A stretch of DNA of 64,000 nucleotides, taken from NCBI GenBank assembly GCA_016705065.1, contig JADIYY010000002.1:186001-250000 (forward strand). The letters are read 5' to 3'. The DNA is from Candidatus Aalborgiella aggregata (GTDB lineage Bacteria; Pseudomonadota; Gammaproteobacteria; Burkholderiales; Burkholderiaceae_C). Of the stretch, positions 42,813 through 50,674 are shown in pieces. The translations under genes and the position numbers were made by a program. Position 1 is the stretch's first letter, and the number at the start of each line of letters is the position of its first letter. A model generated the notes under the pieces. It was not told where the DNA came from. It did no database searches and saw only the letters and a program-made list of their open reading frames with translations.

Positions 42813-43616
42813 ATGAGTACGATCATCGACCAATATCGCATCAAAAAAGAACCCTACTATCGTGCCGTATCAGATGAAGTAGAGCTATTTGATGCAGCGT
42901 ATTCGGTGCGCATGCCGATGATGCTTAAAGGTCCGACAGGCTGCGGCAAAACACGCTTTGTTGAATACATGGCACATAAACTGAACAAACCACTGATAAC
43001 CGTTGCATGCAATGAAGATATGACAGCATCAGACTTGATTGGGCGATTCTTACTTTCAGCGCAAGGTACTGAATGGCATGACGGTCCATTGGCCATCGCA
43101 GCACGGCATGGGGCAATATGTTATTTGGATGAGGTGGTAGAAGCACGCCAAGACACCACTGTCGTGATTCACCCACTAACCGACAACCGGCGCGTGTTGC
43201 CTTTGGAGAAAAAAGGGGAGCTATTGCAAGCTCACCCCGATTTTCAGATAGTTATATCCTACAACCCAGGTTATCAATCTTTAATGAAAGATTTGAAACA
43301 GTCAACCAAACAACGTTTTGGTGGTCTAGATTTCACCTATCCCGAACATGCTATCGAAACAGAGGTTGTAGCACATGAATCTGGCGCCAACACCGAGACA
43401 GCGGGCAAACTGGTGTCAATTGCCGAACGCTCACGCAACCTTAAGGGACACGGTCTTGATGAAGGCTTGTCCACCCGGATGTTGATTTACGCTGGAAGTT
43501 TAATAGCCAAGGGCGTAAGTCCACAAGCAGCATGCCGTGTTGCGCTGGTACGACCCATTACCGACGACCCCGACATGCGCGACGCGCTAGATGCAGCAGT
43601 CAGCACGTTCTTTTAA
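42813..43616 (+). CDS. cbbQ: RuBisCO activase subunit CbbQ (MoxR-type AAA+ ATPase)
   Basis: With CbbO it remodels inhibited RuBisCO and removes tight-binding sugar phosphates. The 267-residue protein has Walker A GPTGCGKT (40-47), Walker B AICYLDEVVEA (101-111), a sensor-type ISYNPGYQS near 152 and arginine-rich LKQSTKQRFGGLDF after it. The C-terminal part LSTRMLIYAGSLI is typical of CbbQ/NirQ. Ribosome site AAAGGAGAAAG is well placed before the ATG. cbbO starts 16 bases after its stop. The presence of cbbQ/cbbO types the operon as form IAq. Confidence 0.96.
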   Translation: MSTIIDQYRIKKEPYYRAVSDEVELFDAAYSVRMPMMLKGPTGCGKTRFVEYMAHKLNKPLITVACNEDMTASDLIGRFLLSAQGTEWHDGPLAIAARHGAICYLDEVVEARQDTTVVIHPLTDNRRVLPLEKKGELLQAHPDFQIVISYNPGYQSLMKDLKQSTKQRFGGLDFTYPEHAIETEVVAHESGANTETAGKLVSIAERSRNLKGHGLDEGLSTRMLIYAGSLIAKGVSPQAACRVALVRPITDDPDMRDALDAAVSTFF

Positions 43617-43632
43617 TCAAAGGATGTTGGGT

Positions 43633-45933
43633 ATGTCGTTTAATCTTGCGGATTACGCTGAGTTGCTCGAAGACTTATCAGCGCACAGCCAAAATGCATT
43701 GCAGGCACATTGGCATGAAGCCACCAAAACCTTATCACCGCGCGGTTTGGACAATTATCTAAAGGGTGCTGCAGCCATTCATGGTTTGGGCAAGGGTGAT
43801 TCACTGGTGGCAACTTGGTTAGAAGCCGCTCCAGCAGTTTCCAAAGAGATTGGTGAGGATGTGCTTGGCGAATTGGTTACAGCATCACTCGAAATGGCAT
43901 CGCGCACTTCTGGCGCGGTCATTGAGCGCTTGTTGGCTACTGCCGGTACTGCGTCCAATCGTCTAGGCGATGCCGAATTATTTATCAAGTACCTGCAGTT
44001 TATCAACACATTGATAGCGCAAGTGCCACGCGGTGTACGTCCAATGTTGGACAAACTGGAAGTGCTTTTCCAACACCTGACTTTGGGAGGCTTACGTCGC
44101 TGGGCTTTATGGGGTGCGAACGCACATCGTACCAATTTCGACGAGCAGATTCGCTACTTTAATTTGGAATCTAAAGAATCTTTAGCAATCTTACAAAAGG
44201 AGCGCAAAGGCACCTTGCTGGTCGATGTACAGCGCCGTATCAACATGTATTTACGTGCATTGTGGGCACGTGATTTTTTTATGCGCCCAACCTCAGGTGA
44301 TTTCGAATCAAGACAAGGCTATCGACCCTATATCGAAGATTACCTGATACACATTCCTGATGCATTCGATGACTTTACCCCCCGAAGGACAAGAACCTGT
44401 TTTGGGATGCCCATCTCTGCCGAATCGATGACACCGTTACAAATGGCAGTGATTAGTGTGATTGAAGATGCCCGTGTCGAGGCATTGTCCATTCAACGTT
44501 TTCCTGGTTTGAAGAATCTCTGGTGCAAACTACACACGGCCACTCCAAGTATGGATAAGAACCTAGGTGATTTCTTGAATCGCTTGGCACGTGCATTGCT
44601 AGACGAAAGTTATCAGGACAATGACGATTGGATTACACAAGGACGCCAGTTGTTTATGCAAGCAGATGACAATCTCCATAGCAACCAAATATCTTGGGAA
44701 ATTGGCGTAGAGTTGGCACACAGTTTGACTATGAAGCGCATGGCATTCCACCCCAGAACTGACATATTAACTGTACCGTACCGTGACGATAATCGCTATT
44801 TTTGGGCGTTTCAGGAATTTGATTTCCGCAAAGCTGCCAATGCTGGCTACGATACCAGCAAGCAAGTTCGCAAATATGTCAACGTAATGGAAATGGTTAA
44901 CGAGATTGACGTAGAAACGGCAGGTGAAGATGCTGGAGAAATTTGGGTTCTCAACTCAGAGTTGTTTCCATACGAAAATATTGGTGATGACAGCCAGGGT
45001 CTGAGTTTCAATGAATTAGAAGGCAAAGAACCTATCTCTGATCCATTTCACTATTCCGAATGGGATTATCAAATTCAATTGGAACGACCTGCGTGGTCAA
45101 CCGTGATTGAGAAACGTGCGAAAAAAGGTGAATTGCAAGTTATCGAAGACATCACTCAACAATACAAGCGTGAAATTCACCGTATGAAGTTTTTACTGGA
45201 TGCCTTGCAACCACAAGGCGTTCAAAGGATAAGAAGACTTGAAGATGGTGATGAAATTGATGTCAATGCAGCCATTGAAAGCTTAATCGACATCCGCATG
45301 GGCAATCAACCCGACCCACGCATCATGATGAGAAGTGTCCGAAAAACACGAGATTTTTCCATATTGGTGTTGCTCGACTTGTCTGAATCAACCAACGATA
45401 AAGTGCAAGATCAAACTTATTCGGTACGCGAATTGACGCAACAAGCATGCGTGCTGTTGGCGGATGCAATTAACAAAGTTGGTGATTCCTTTGCACTACA
45501 TGGTTTTTGCTCAAATGGACGCCACGAAGTTGATTATTTTCGATTCAAAAATTTTGACCAACACTGGGATGATGATGCCAAATCCAAATTAGCTGGCATG
45601 TCTGGACAGCTGTCAACCCGAATGGGCGCTGCCGTTCGTCATGCAGGGTGCCATCTGCAAAAGCAAATTTCGGCTAAAAAATTGCTGATCGTTATCACAG
45701 ACGGCGAACCTGCAGACGTAGATGTGCGTGATCCGCAATATTTGCGAATGGACACCAAAAAAGCCGTTGAAGATATCGCCAAGTTCGGTGTGACAACCTT
45801 TTGCATAAGCCTTGACCCACGCGCTGACAATTACGTTTCGCGCATTTTTGGACAAAGAAATTACATGGTAGTTGACCAAGTGCAACGATTACCTGAAAAA
45901 CTACCATTGCTCTATGCAGGACTCACCAGATAG
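43633..45933 (+). CDS. cbbO: RuBisCO activase adaptor CbbO (von Willebrand A domain)
   Basis: Adaptor that docks the CbbQ ring on RuBisCO. The 766-residue protein has a long helical N-terminal part and a C-terminal VWA domain. The metal-site motif DLSES is at about residue 581 (ILVLLDLSESTND), and the second metal loop ITDGEPADVDVRDP follows. I choose the ATG at 43633, preceded by AAAGGA at a spacing of 8; ATG 43624 and a far earlier in-frame ATG inside cbbQ are alternatives. The frame is intact. A 98-codon gene follows after 10 bases. Confidence 0.93.
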   Translation: MSFNLADYAELLEDLSAHSQNALQAHWHEATKTLSPRGLDNYLKGAAAIHGLGKGDSLVATWLEAAPAVSKEIGEDVLGELVTASLEMASRTSGAVIERLLATAGTASNRLGDAELFIKYLQFINTLIAQVPRGVRPMLDKLEVLFQHLTLGGLRRWALWGANAHRTNFDEQIRYFNLESKESLAILQKERKGTLLVDVQRRINMYLRALWARDFFMRPTSGDFESRQGYRPYIEDYLIHIPDAFDDFTPRRTRTCFGMPISAESMTPLQMAVISVIEDARVEALSIQRFPGLKNLWCKLHTATPSMDKNLGDFLNRLARALLDESYQDNDDWITQGRQLFMQADDNLHSNQISWEIGVELAHSLTMKRMAFHPRTDILTVPYRDDNRYFWAFQEFDFRKAANAGYDTSKQVRKYVNVMEMVNEIDVETAGEDAGEIWVLNSELFPYENIGDDSQGLSFNELEGKEPISDPFHYSEWDYQIQLERPAWSTVIEKRAKKGELQVIEDITQQYKREIHRMKFLLDALQPQGVQRIRRLEDGDEIDVNAAIESLIDIRMGNQPDPRIMMRSVRKTRDFSILVLLDLSESTNDKVQDQTYSVRELTQQACVLLADAINKVGDSFALHGFCSNGRHEVDYFRFKNFDQHWDDDAKSKLAGMSGQLSTRMGAAVRHAGCHLQKQISAKKLLIVITDGEPADVDVRDPQYLRMDTKKAVEDIAKFGVTTFCISLDPRADNYVSRIFGQRNYMVVDQVQRLPEKLPLLYAGLTR

Positions 45934-45943
45934 AAAGACACAC

Positions 45944-46240
45944 ATGGAATCTACCTACCCCGGAATACACAACGATAATCACGGCCTCACCCAGTTAGGT
46001 CGCATCGTATTGGCCGGATGGCTGTTTGGCTTAATTCCTGAAACTGAAGATTGCAAAGAGTGGTCTTTGGGGCGTATGCAATCTTTAATGGAACAAGTGC
46101 AATCCGAATGGGACAAATATGGCAACCTGCCACGTCAATTGCCACTCGACCTTCAAAAACGCCATTTCGCAATTTACGACAAAGCGATACAAGCAGCGCA
46201 TCAAAAAGGTTGGAATCCTCAATTAGGGGAGGACGAATAG
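45944..46240 (+). CDS. Small protein of unknown function at the end of the cbb operon (orf98)
   Basis: A 98-residue acidic protein starting MESTYPGIHNDNHGLTQLGR, with an aromatic stretch GWLFGLIPETEDCKEWSLGRM and a helix LMEQVQSEWDKYGNLPRQLP. It has no signal peptide or membrane span. It begins ten bases after cbbO, so it should be co-transcribed. I cannot name the family; a RuBisCO-associated role is suggested only by position. Oddly, its stop codon lies inside the right flanking repeat: the last codons overlap, in another frame, the RIEG of the DUF4124 remnant. Its C-terminus may therefore have been reset by the recombination. Confidence 0.75.
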   Translation: MESTYPGIHNDNHGLTQLGRIVLAGWLFGLIPETEDCKEWSLGRMQSLMEQVQSEWDKYGNLPRQLPLDLQKRHFAIYDKAIQAAHQKGWNPQLGEDE

Positions 46241-46351
46241 AAGGCATCATCGGAGCCGATGGCAAATAGACCAAACCAGTCTAAAATTTATAAGTAATTT
46301 CCCTCTAGATGACCTATATATTGCCTAGTATGCTATTAAATATATAGCTTC
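46234..46351 (+). repeat. Right flank of RuBisCO cassette: DUF4124 end remnant plus dispersed repeat copy 6 (reverse)
   Basis: Codes RIEGIIGADGK and stop in one frame, with no gene body upstream, then a reverse dispersed-repeat copy at about 46281-46350 with GCTATTAAATATATAGC. It is collinear with 39724-39840. Confidence 0.76.
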
Positions 46352-46387
46352 ATTCCGCGCAGGCCAATCTTTCATTAGATGCGACTG

Positions 46388-46762
46388 CTACTGCCGTGCG
46401 ATATGCCAGATATTCCTGTTCATTCCATCGCCGCCTTTGTCGCCAGGCTTGTCGTCGGCATAGAACCGGTACAAAGGCCTGCCCTTGTATGCCCACTGCT
46501 TAGTGCCGTCCTGTCTGGTAATTAAAGTGTAATCACCAGTTGCAGTATCTTTGTCCACCGCCAAATAAGGTGGAAAGATATTGCTACAAGGCGGATTGCA
46601 AACGCTCACGCCGGAACCAACAACATCGTTGTCGAAGGTATACAGTGTGTGACCCGTTTGAGTAAGAAGGATGCCGTTTGAGACGACAGGCTGCGCTAAG
46701 ACAGCGTGAAAAATGGTCACAATGAACAATGTAAGCAGCACAGAAACTTTATTTACACGCAT
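46388..46762 (-). CDS. Exported protein with lipoprotein-15/COG4315-type repeats
   Basis: A 124-residue exported protein with a signal peptide ending FHAVLAQPV. The mature part has two copies of the short motif family seen in COG4315 proteins: GHTLYTFDNDVVGSGVSVC followed by CNPPCSNIFPPYLA, and QWAYKGRPLYRFYADDKPGDKGGDG. Two cysteine pairs may form disulphides. I start at ATG 46762 because GGAG lies six bases ahead of it; an ATG eight codons earlier has no ribosome site. Function unknown in the literature I recall. It lies about 100 bases downstream of rnfH on the same strand. Confidence 0.82.
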   Translation of the reverse strand: MRVNKVSVLLTLFIVTIFHAVLAQPVVSNGILLTQTGHTLYTFDNDVVGSGVSVCNPPCSNIFPPYLAVDKDTATGDYTLITRQDGTKQWAYKGRPLYRFYADDKPGDKGGDGMNRNIWHIARQ

Positions 46763-46862
46763 AAATACTCCGTTCAAATTAAACATTCTTCAGCTTACTC
46801 AATCGCAGCGTATGTGTTCTTGATGCGCATCAAACAGTGACTGGATGCCAGTCTTGTTGACA

Positions 46863-47202
46863 TCAATAACCTGCCTTACCACCCACTCTGCGCTTGGCAA
46901 ACAGACCTGCACCTTTGGACTTGGCGCCCTGCTTTTGAAAGCGTTCACGGCCTGGCGACTTTGGGGTCTACTTTGAGGGGGCGGTAGATTTCGATTCGGT
47001 CTTGGTTTTCTAACACGTGTGATGGACTTGTCTTTTTGCCCCAAATTCCCACTGTGTTGCCTTCAGACAAGGCAATGTCCAGCATCTCGGCTTGCTGCAA
47101 AGCTTGCAGAACGGTACAACCGCTGTGCACGACCATTGACTTTTCTTGCACTTCTCTTGGCGCGGGTGAATACACCACAGTGATGTTGAGCAAAGCTGTC
47201 AT
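46863..47202 (-). pseudogene. rnfH: RnfH-family ubiquitin-like protein (one frameshift)
   Basis: Small beta-grasp protein, about 112 residues if repaired. The in-frame part has ITVVYSPAPREVQEKSMVVHSGCTV, ALSEGNTVGIWGKKTSPSHVL and RIEIYRPLKVDPKVAR. The frame then breaks near 46949 (one base too many). Removing it restores the usual basic tail RRERFQKQGAKSKGAG and KRRVGGKAGY, with a stop at 46863. It follows ratA by eight bases on the same strand, the conserved ratA-rnfH order divergent from smpB. Exact function is not established. Confidence 0.87.
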
Positions 47203-47210
47203 TAACTGTA

Positions 47211-47666
47211 TCAGCCGTAAACCTGCTCGGCACGCTTCACAAACGCATCGACAAAACTGGCAGCGATTTTGTCAAACACCGGGCCAACCAGTTTAGCCAG
47301 CATGGGGTTGTCAAAACCGTAATTTAAGCGCAGCTCGGTGCGGCAGGCACCTTGGCTGGCATCGCCTACAGGAATAAAGTCCCAACGTCCGTCCAGTTTT
47401 GAAAAAGGGCCATTCACCAATGTCAATATCACGTGCCTGGCTTGGGTGACCTCATCAATGTGGTGCTCGTTTTGAGTGGTGAACGATTGCTTCACACCAC
47501 CGATGGCTATCCCAACTTCCGCACTCATGCCAGTATCCGTTAGTGCCAGCACGCGTGCATGGTCACACCACGGCAGAAACTGCGGATAGTGAACCACGTC
47601 GGTCACCAAATCAAACATTTGTGCGGTGCTGTACCAGATGAGGACGGACTTGTGAACGGTTTTCAT
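47211..47666 (-). CDS. ratA: RatA-like ribosome-association toxin, SRPBCC/START domain
   Basis: A 151-residue START-fold protein (MKTVHKSVLIWYSTAQMFDL, VVHYPQFLPWCDHARVL, LVNGPFSKLDGRWDFIPV, FDNPMLAKLVGPVFDKIAASFVDAF). In E. coli the homologue can block 70S assembly when over-produced; a coenzyme-Q-binding role has been proposed for relatives. The ATG at 47666 is preferred over a longer frame that runs back across smpB DNA. It is divergent from smpB over 59 bases, the conserved placement, and forms an operon with rnfH. Confidence 0.9.
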   Translation of the reverse strand: MKTVHKSVLIWYSTAQMFDLVTDVVHYPQFLPWCDHARVLALTDTGMSAEVGIAIGGVKQSFTTQNEHHIDEVTQARHVILTLVNGPFSKLDGRWDFIPVGDASQGACRTELRLNYGFDNPMLAKLVGPVFDKIAASFVDAFVKRAEQVYG

Positions 47667-47725
47667 GGACAATGTGATGTGTACAGTTTGAATTATCGCC
47701 AATATTTTCGCTTCCACTTTTTGAC

Positions 47726-48261
47726 ATGGCCAAATCTCCTTCACCCGTATCTCCACCGACCAAGCCCAAGCCGACTGCTGCCAAAGCCAAGTCTGACGCC
47801 AAACCGGTGCAAACACGCATTGCTGACAACAAGAAAGCCGCTTTCAATTATTTTTTGAAGAGCGCTTTGAATGCGGCATGGTGCTGGAAGGTTGGGAAGT
47901 GAAGTCATTGCGCGCTGGCAAAGTGCAGTTGACCGATGGTTATGTGGTGATACGCAATGGTGAGCTGTATTTAATCGGCTGCCAAATCAACCCCATGCAC
48001 ACCGCATCGACCCACGTGAACCCAGACAATGTGCGCACCAAAAAACTGCTGCTACACCGCGAAGAAATTGACAAACTGATTGGCAAAGTCGAGCAAAAGG
48101 GCTACACCTTGGTGCCCGTTAACATTCACTGGAAAGCTGGCAAAGTGAAGTGCGAAATCGCGCTGGCCAAAGGCAAGGCCGAGCACGACAAACGCGACAC
48201 CATCAAAGACCGTGAAGGCAAACGCGAAGTAGAGCGTGCGATGAAGTCACGCTCTAAATAA
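47726..48261 (+). pseudogene. smpB: SsrA-binding protein SmpB (one frameshift)
   Basis: Escorts tmRNA to stalled ribosomes for trans-translation; about 178 residues if repaired. A proline/lysine-rich N-terminal tail of ~25 residues precedes the core, which starts RIADNKKAAFNYF. The frame then loses one T in a six-T run (47851-47856); adding it yields FFEERFECGMVLEGWEVKSL. The core continues GYVVIRNGELYLIGCQINPM, LLLHREEIDKLIGKVEQKGYTLVPV and a basic C-terminal helix KAEHDKRDTIKDREGKREVERA. The break is in the first conserved beta-strand. Error is likely because the protein is otherwise perfectly preserved. Confidence 0.92.
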
Positions 48262-48269
48262 GGATTGGA

Positions 48270-49715
48270 TTAGCGCTTTTTAACTGCGGTTTTTTTGACT
48301 GCAGCTTTTTTAGGTGCTGCTGTTTTAGAAGCAACTTTCACTTTAACAACTGCAGCAGCTTTTGGCTTTGCAATGGCCTTGGTCTTCACAGCTGCTTTCA
48401 ATACAGGCTTTGCTATTGGCTTTGCAACAGGCTTGGCAACTGCCGTTTGTTTCACATGGTTTTTAGCAATAAAGGCTTGCACCTCAGGGTAAACCTGTTC
48501 GCGCCAGCGACGACCGCTAAAAATACCATAGTGACCAGCACCTTTGGCTTCGTAGTGTTCTTGTTTGTCTTTGGGTATGCCTTTGCACAAACCGTGCGCG
48601 GCACGGGTTTGGCCTGATCCTGAAATATCGTCCAACTCACCCTCTACGGTCAAGAGTGCGGAGGTGGTGATGTCTTGCGGCTTCACGCGCTCCAATTTGC
48701 CTTGTGGGTTTTGCACATCCCATGTACCTTTGACCAATTTAAATTCTTGGAAAACGGTGGCGATGGTTTCCAAATAGTAATCGGCGTCCATGTCCAGCAC
48801 AGCGTTGTATTCGTCATAAAACTTGCGATGCGAATCGGCACTGGAATTGTCGCCTTTGATCAAATCATTGAAGTAATCAAAATGGCTGTTTTGGTGGTTT
48901 TGCGGGTTCATGGCCACAAAGCCGCTGTGTTGCAAAAAGCCTGGATAGACCTTGCGGCCTGCGCCTTCAAAATTACTTGGCACACGGTAAATCACATGGC
49001 TTTCAAACCATGACAAGGGTTTATTCATGGCCAAATTGTTCACGGCTGTTGGCGACAAACTGGCATCAATCGGTCCACCCATCATCACCATAGACAGCGG
49101 CGTTTTTTCACCGCGCGATGCCATCAATGACACTGCTGCCAATACTGGCACAGTGGGTTGGCACACACTCATCACATGGCAGTTGCCATATTGGGCTTGC
49201 AGGTGACGAATAAATTCTTGCACGTAGTTGGCGTAATCATGCAGATGAAACTCACCTTCTGTCAATGGCACTGTGCGGGCATTTTTCCAATCGGTGATGT
49301 AGACCTTGTGATCTTTGAGCATGGTGCGCACAGTGTCGCGCAACAGCGTGGCGTAGTGGCCAGACAGCGGCGCAACAATCAATACTGCAGGTTGGTCTTT
49401 GAGTTTTTGCAAAGTGGCAACGTCATCGGTGAAGCGCTTGAAGCGAATCAAATCACAAAACGGTTTGCTCATTTCGATGCGCTCATTGATCGAAATTTCA
49501 ACATCGCCCATTTCAACTGTATTGATGCCGAATTCAGGCTTCAAATAATCTTTGCCCAAACGGTACATCAAATCGTAGCCCGCAGACATGCGTTGCATGA
49601 TGGGATTTTGGCTGAATGGCGATTTGGGGTTGCCCAAAACTTTGGACGATGCCTTGGCAAAATCGACAAACGGCTCCATCAGTGAGCGTTGTGTTTCGTA
49701 GAGTTGGTAAAGCAT
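48270..49715 (-). CDS. phaZ: Intracellular polyhydroxyalkanoate depolymerase with basic tail
   Basis: Mobilises stored polyhydroxybutyrate. The 481-residue protein has the usual LYQLYETQRSLMEPFVDFAK start and an alpha/beta-hydrolase core where VMSVCQPTVPVLAAVSLMAS carries the cysteine nucleophile of this family. ELDDISGSGQTRAAHGLC and GAGHYGIFSGRRWRE follow (the aspartate and histidine regions). The last ~60 residues are an Ala/Lys/Pro/Val-rich tail resembling histone H1 repeats, not typical of PhaZ. I start at ATG 49715 because earlier codons are hydrophobic and unrelated. It converges with smpB, leaving eight bases. Confidence 0.92.
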   Translation of the reverse strand: MLYQLYETQRSLMEPFVDFAKASSKVLGNPKSPFSQNPIMQRMSAGYDLMYRLGKDYLKPEFGINTVEMGDVEISINERIEMSKPFCDLIRFKRFTDDVATLQKLKDQPAVLIVAPLSGHYATLLRDTVRTMLKDHKVYITDWKNARTVPLTEGEFHLHDYANYVQEFIRHLQAQYGNCHVMSVCQPTVPVLAAVSLMASRGEKTPLSMVMMGGPIDASLSPTAVNNLAMNKPLSWFESHVIYRVPSNFEGAGRKVYPGFLQHSGFVAMNPQNHQNSHFDYFNDLIKGDNSSADSHRKFYDEYNAVLDMDADYYLETIATVFQEFKLVKGTWDVQNPQGKLERVKPQDITTSALLTVEGELDDISGSGQTRAAHGLCKGIPKDKQEHYEAKGAGHYGIFSGRRWREQVYPEVQAFIAKNHVKQTAVAKPVAKPIAKPVLKAAVKTKAIAKPKAAAVVKVKVASKTAAPKKAAVKKTAVKKR

Positions 49716-49837
49716 GGTGTTTTGTACCTTTAAAGTTAACAAAATAATTATGTTGCAGTGCAATATAACCTAAAATTTTGAATTCGAATGGAGTGAAAAC
49801 CCCAATATCGACATAATCTTCATAATCAGACACAACT

Positions 49838-50674
49838 ATGCTAAAAAATCTGCAAAATTTAACGCCTTCGCCCAAAATGCCTGTGCTATTTTTAGGACAT
49901 GGATCGCCCATGAACGCGATTGAAGACAATTCTTATCGCCGCCAATGGCAAGCTTTAGGCCAAGAATTTGGCGATGGCAAGAAATATCCTCAACCAAGCC
50001 TGATTTTATGCATCTCAGCACACTGGATCACCCGTGGCTGGTGGCTCACAGGCATGGACAAGCCAAAAACCATTCACGATTTTGGTGGCTTTCCACAAGC
50101 ACTGTTTGACCAACAATACCCCGCACTTGGCGCGCCCAAAGTGGCACAAGAGCTGAGCCGGTTATTGGTATCGCCCATTCCCAAAGGGTTTTTAGAAGTT
50201 GATTTAGAGCAATGGGGTTTGGACCACGGCACCTGGTCGGTGCTCAAACCCATGTTTCCAGCAGCGAATATTCCCGTTGTTCAACTCAGCATGGACTACA
50301 GCCGAGCGCCGATTGAACATTTCCAATTGGGACAACAGTTGCAACAATTGCGGCACCAAGGCGTTTTGATTGTGGGCAGTGGCAACATCGTGCACAACCT
50401 GCGCACGCTTGATCGCAACCGCCACGACAAGCCCTACGATTGGGCGTTGGAGTTTGATGCCATCACCGCCAAACATGTGGCAGACAAAAATTATGCCGCG
50501 CTAAGCGAATTTTTGAAACTCGGTTCACTCGCCACCCAAGCGCATCCTACCCACGACCATTATTTGCCCCTGCTCTATTCTGCTGGCGCTTTGGACAGCA
50601 AAGACGAGTTGCGCACGTTCAACGACAGCATCGACATGGGCTCCATATCCATGCGGTCTATGATTTGGAATTAA
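49838..50674 (+). CDS. Class III extradiol ring-cleavage dioxygenase, YgiD/DODA family
   Basis: A 278-residue iron- or zinc-dependent enzyme of the LigB superfamily, related to 4,5-DOPA dioxygenase. Metal ligands are visible in FLGHGSPMNAIED near residue 20 and CISAHWITRGWW near residue 58, then LDHGTWSVLKPMFPAANIPVVQLS, VGSGNIVHNL and AHPTHDHYLPLLYSAGA. The natural substrate in bacteria is uncertain. The next gene starts at the base after its stop, so they are co-transcribed. Confidence 0.9.
   Translation: MLKNLQNLTPSPKMPVLFLGHGSPMNAIEDNSYRRQWQALGQEFGDGKKYPQPSLILCISAHWITRGWWLTGMDKPKTIHDFGGFPQALFDQQYPALGAPKVAQELSRLLVSPIPKGFLEVDLEQWGLDHGTWSVLKPMFPAANIPVVQLSMDYSRAPIEHFQLGQQLQQLRHQGVLIVGSGNIVHNLRTLDRNRHDKPYDWALEFDAITAKHVADKNYAALSEFLKLGSLATQAHPTHDHYLPLLYSAGALDSKDELRTFNDSIDMGSISMRSMIWN

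Larger units (their letters stand above)
39724..46351. mobile_element. Probable RuBisCO cassette bracketed by imperfect direct repeats
   Basis: cbbR, cbbL, cbbS, cbbQ, cbbO and orf98 lie between two collinear ~117-bp direct repeats, each made of a DUF4124 gene terminus followed by a dispersed-repeat copy. The right copy has no remaining gene body, only the last eleven codons. No integrase is present. The divergence between the copies suggests the flank came in with donor DNA rather than arising as a fresh target duplication. Confidence 0.5.

Noticed and set aside
46051..46269. A separate 72-codon gene overlapping orf98
   Set aside because: Only its last eleven codons have meaning, as a remnant of a DUF4124 gene end. 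The rest is an out-of-frame shadow of orf98.
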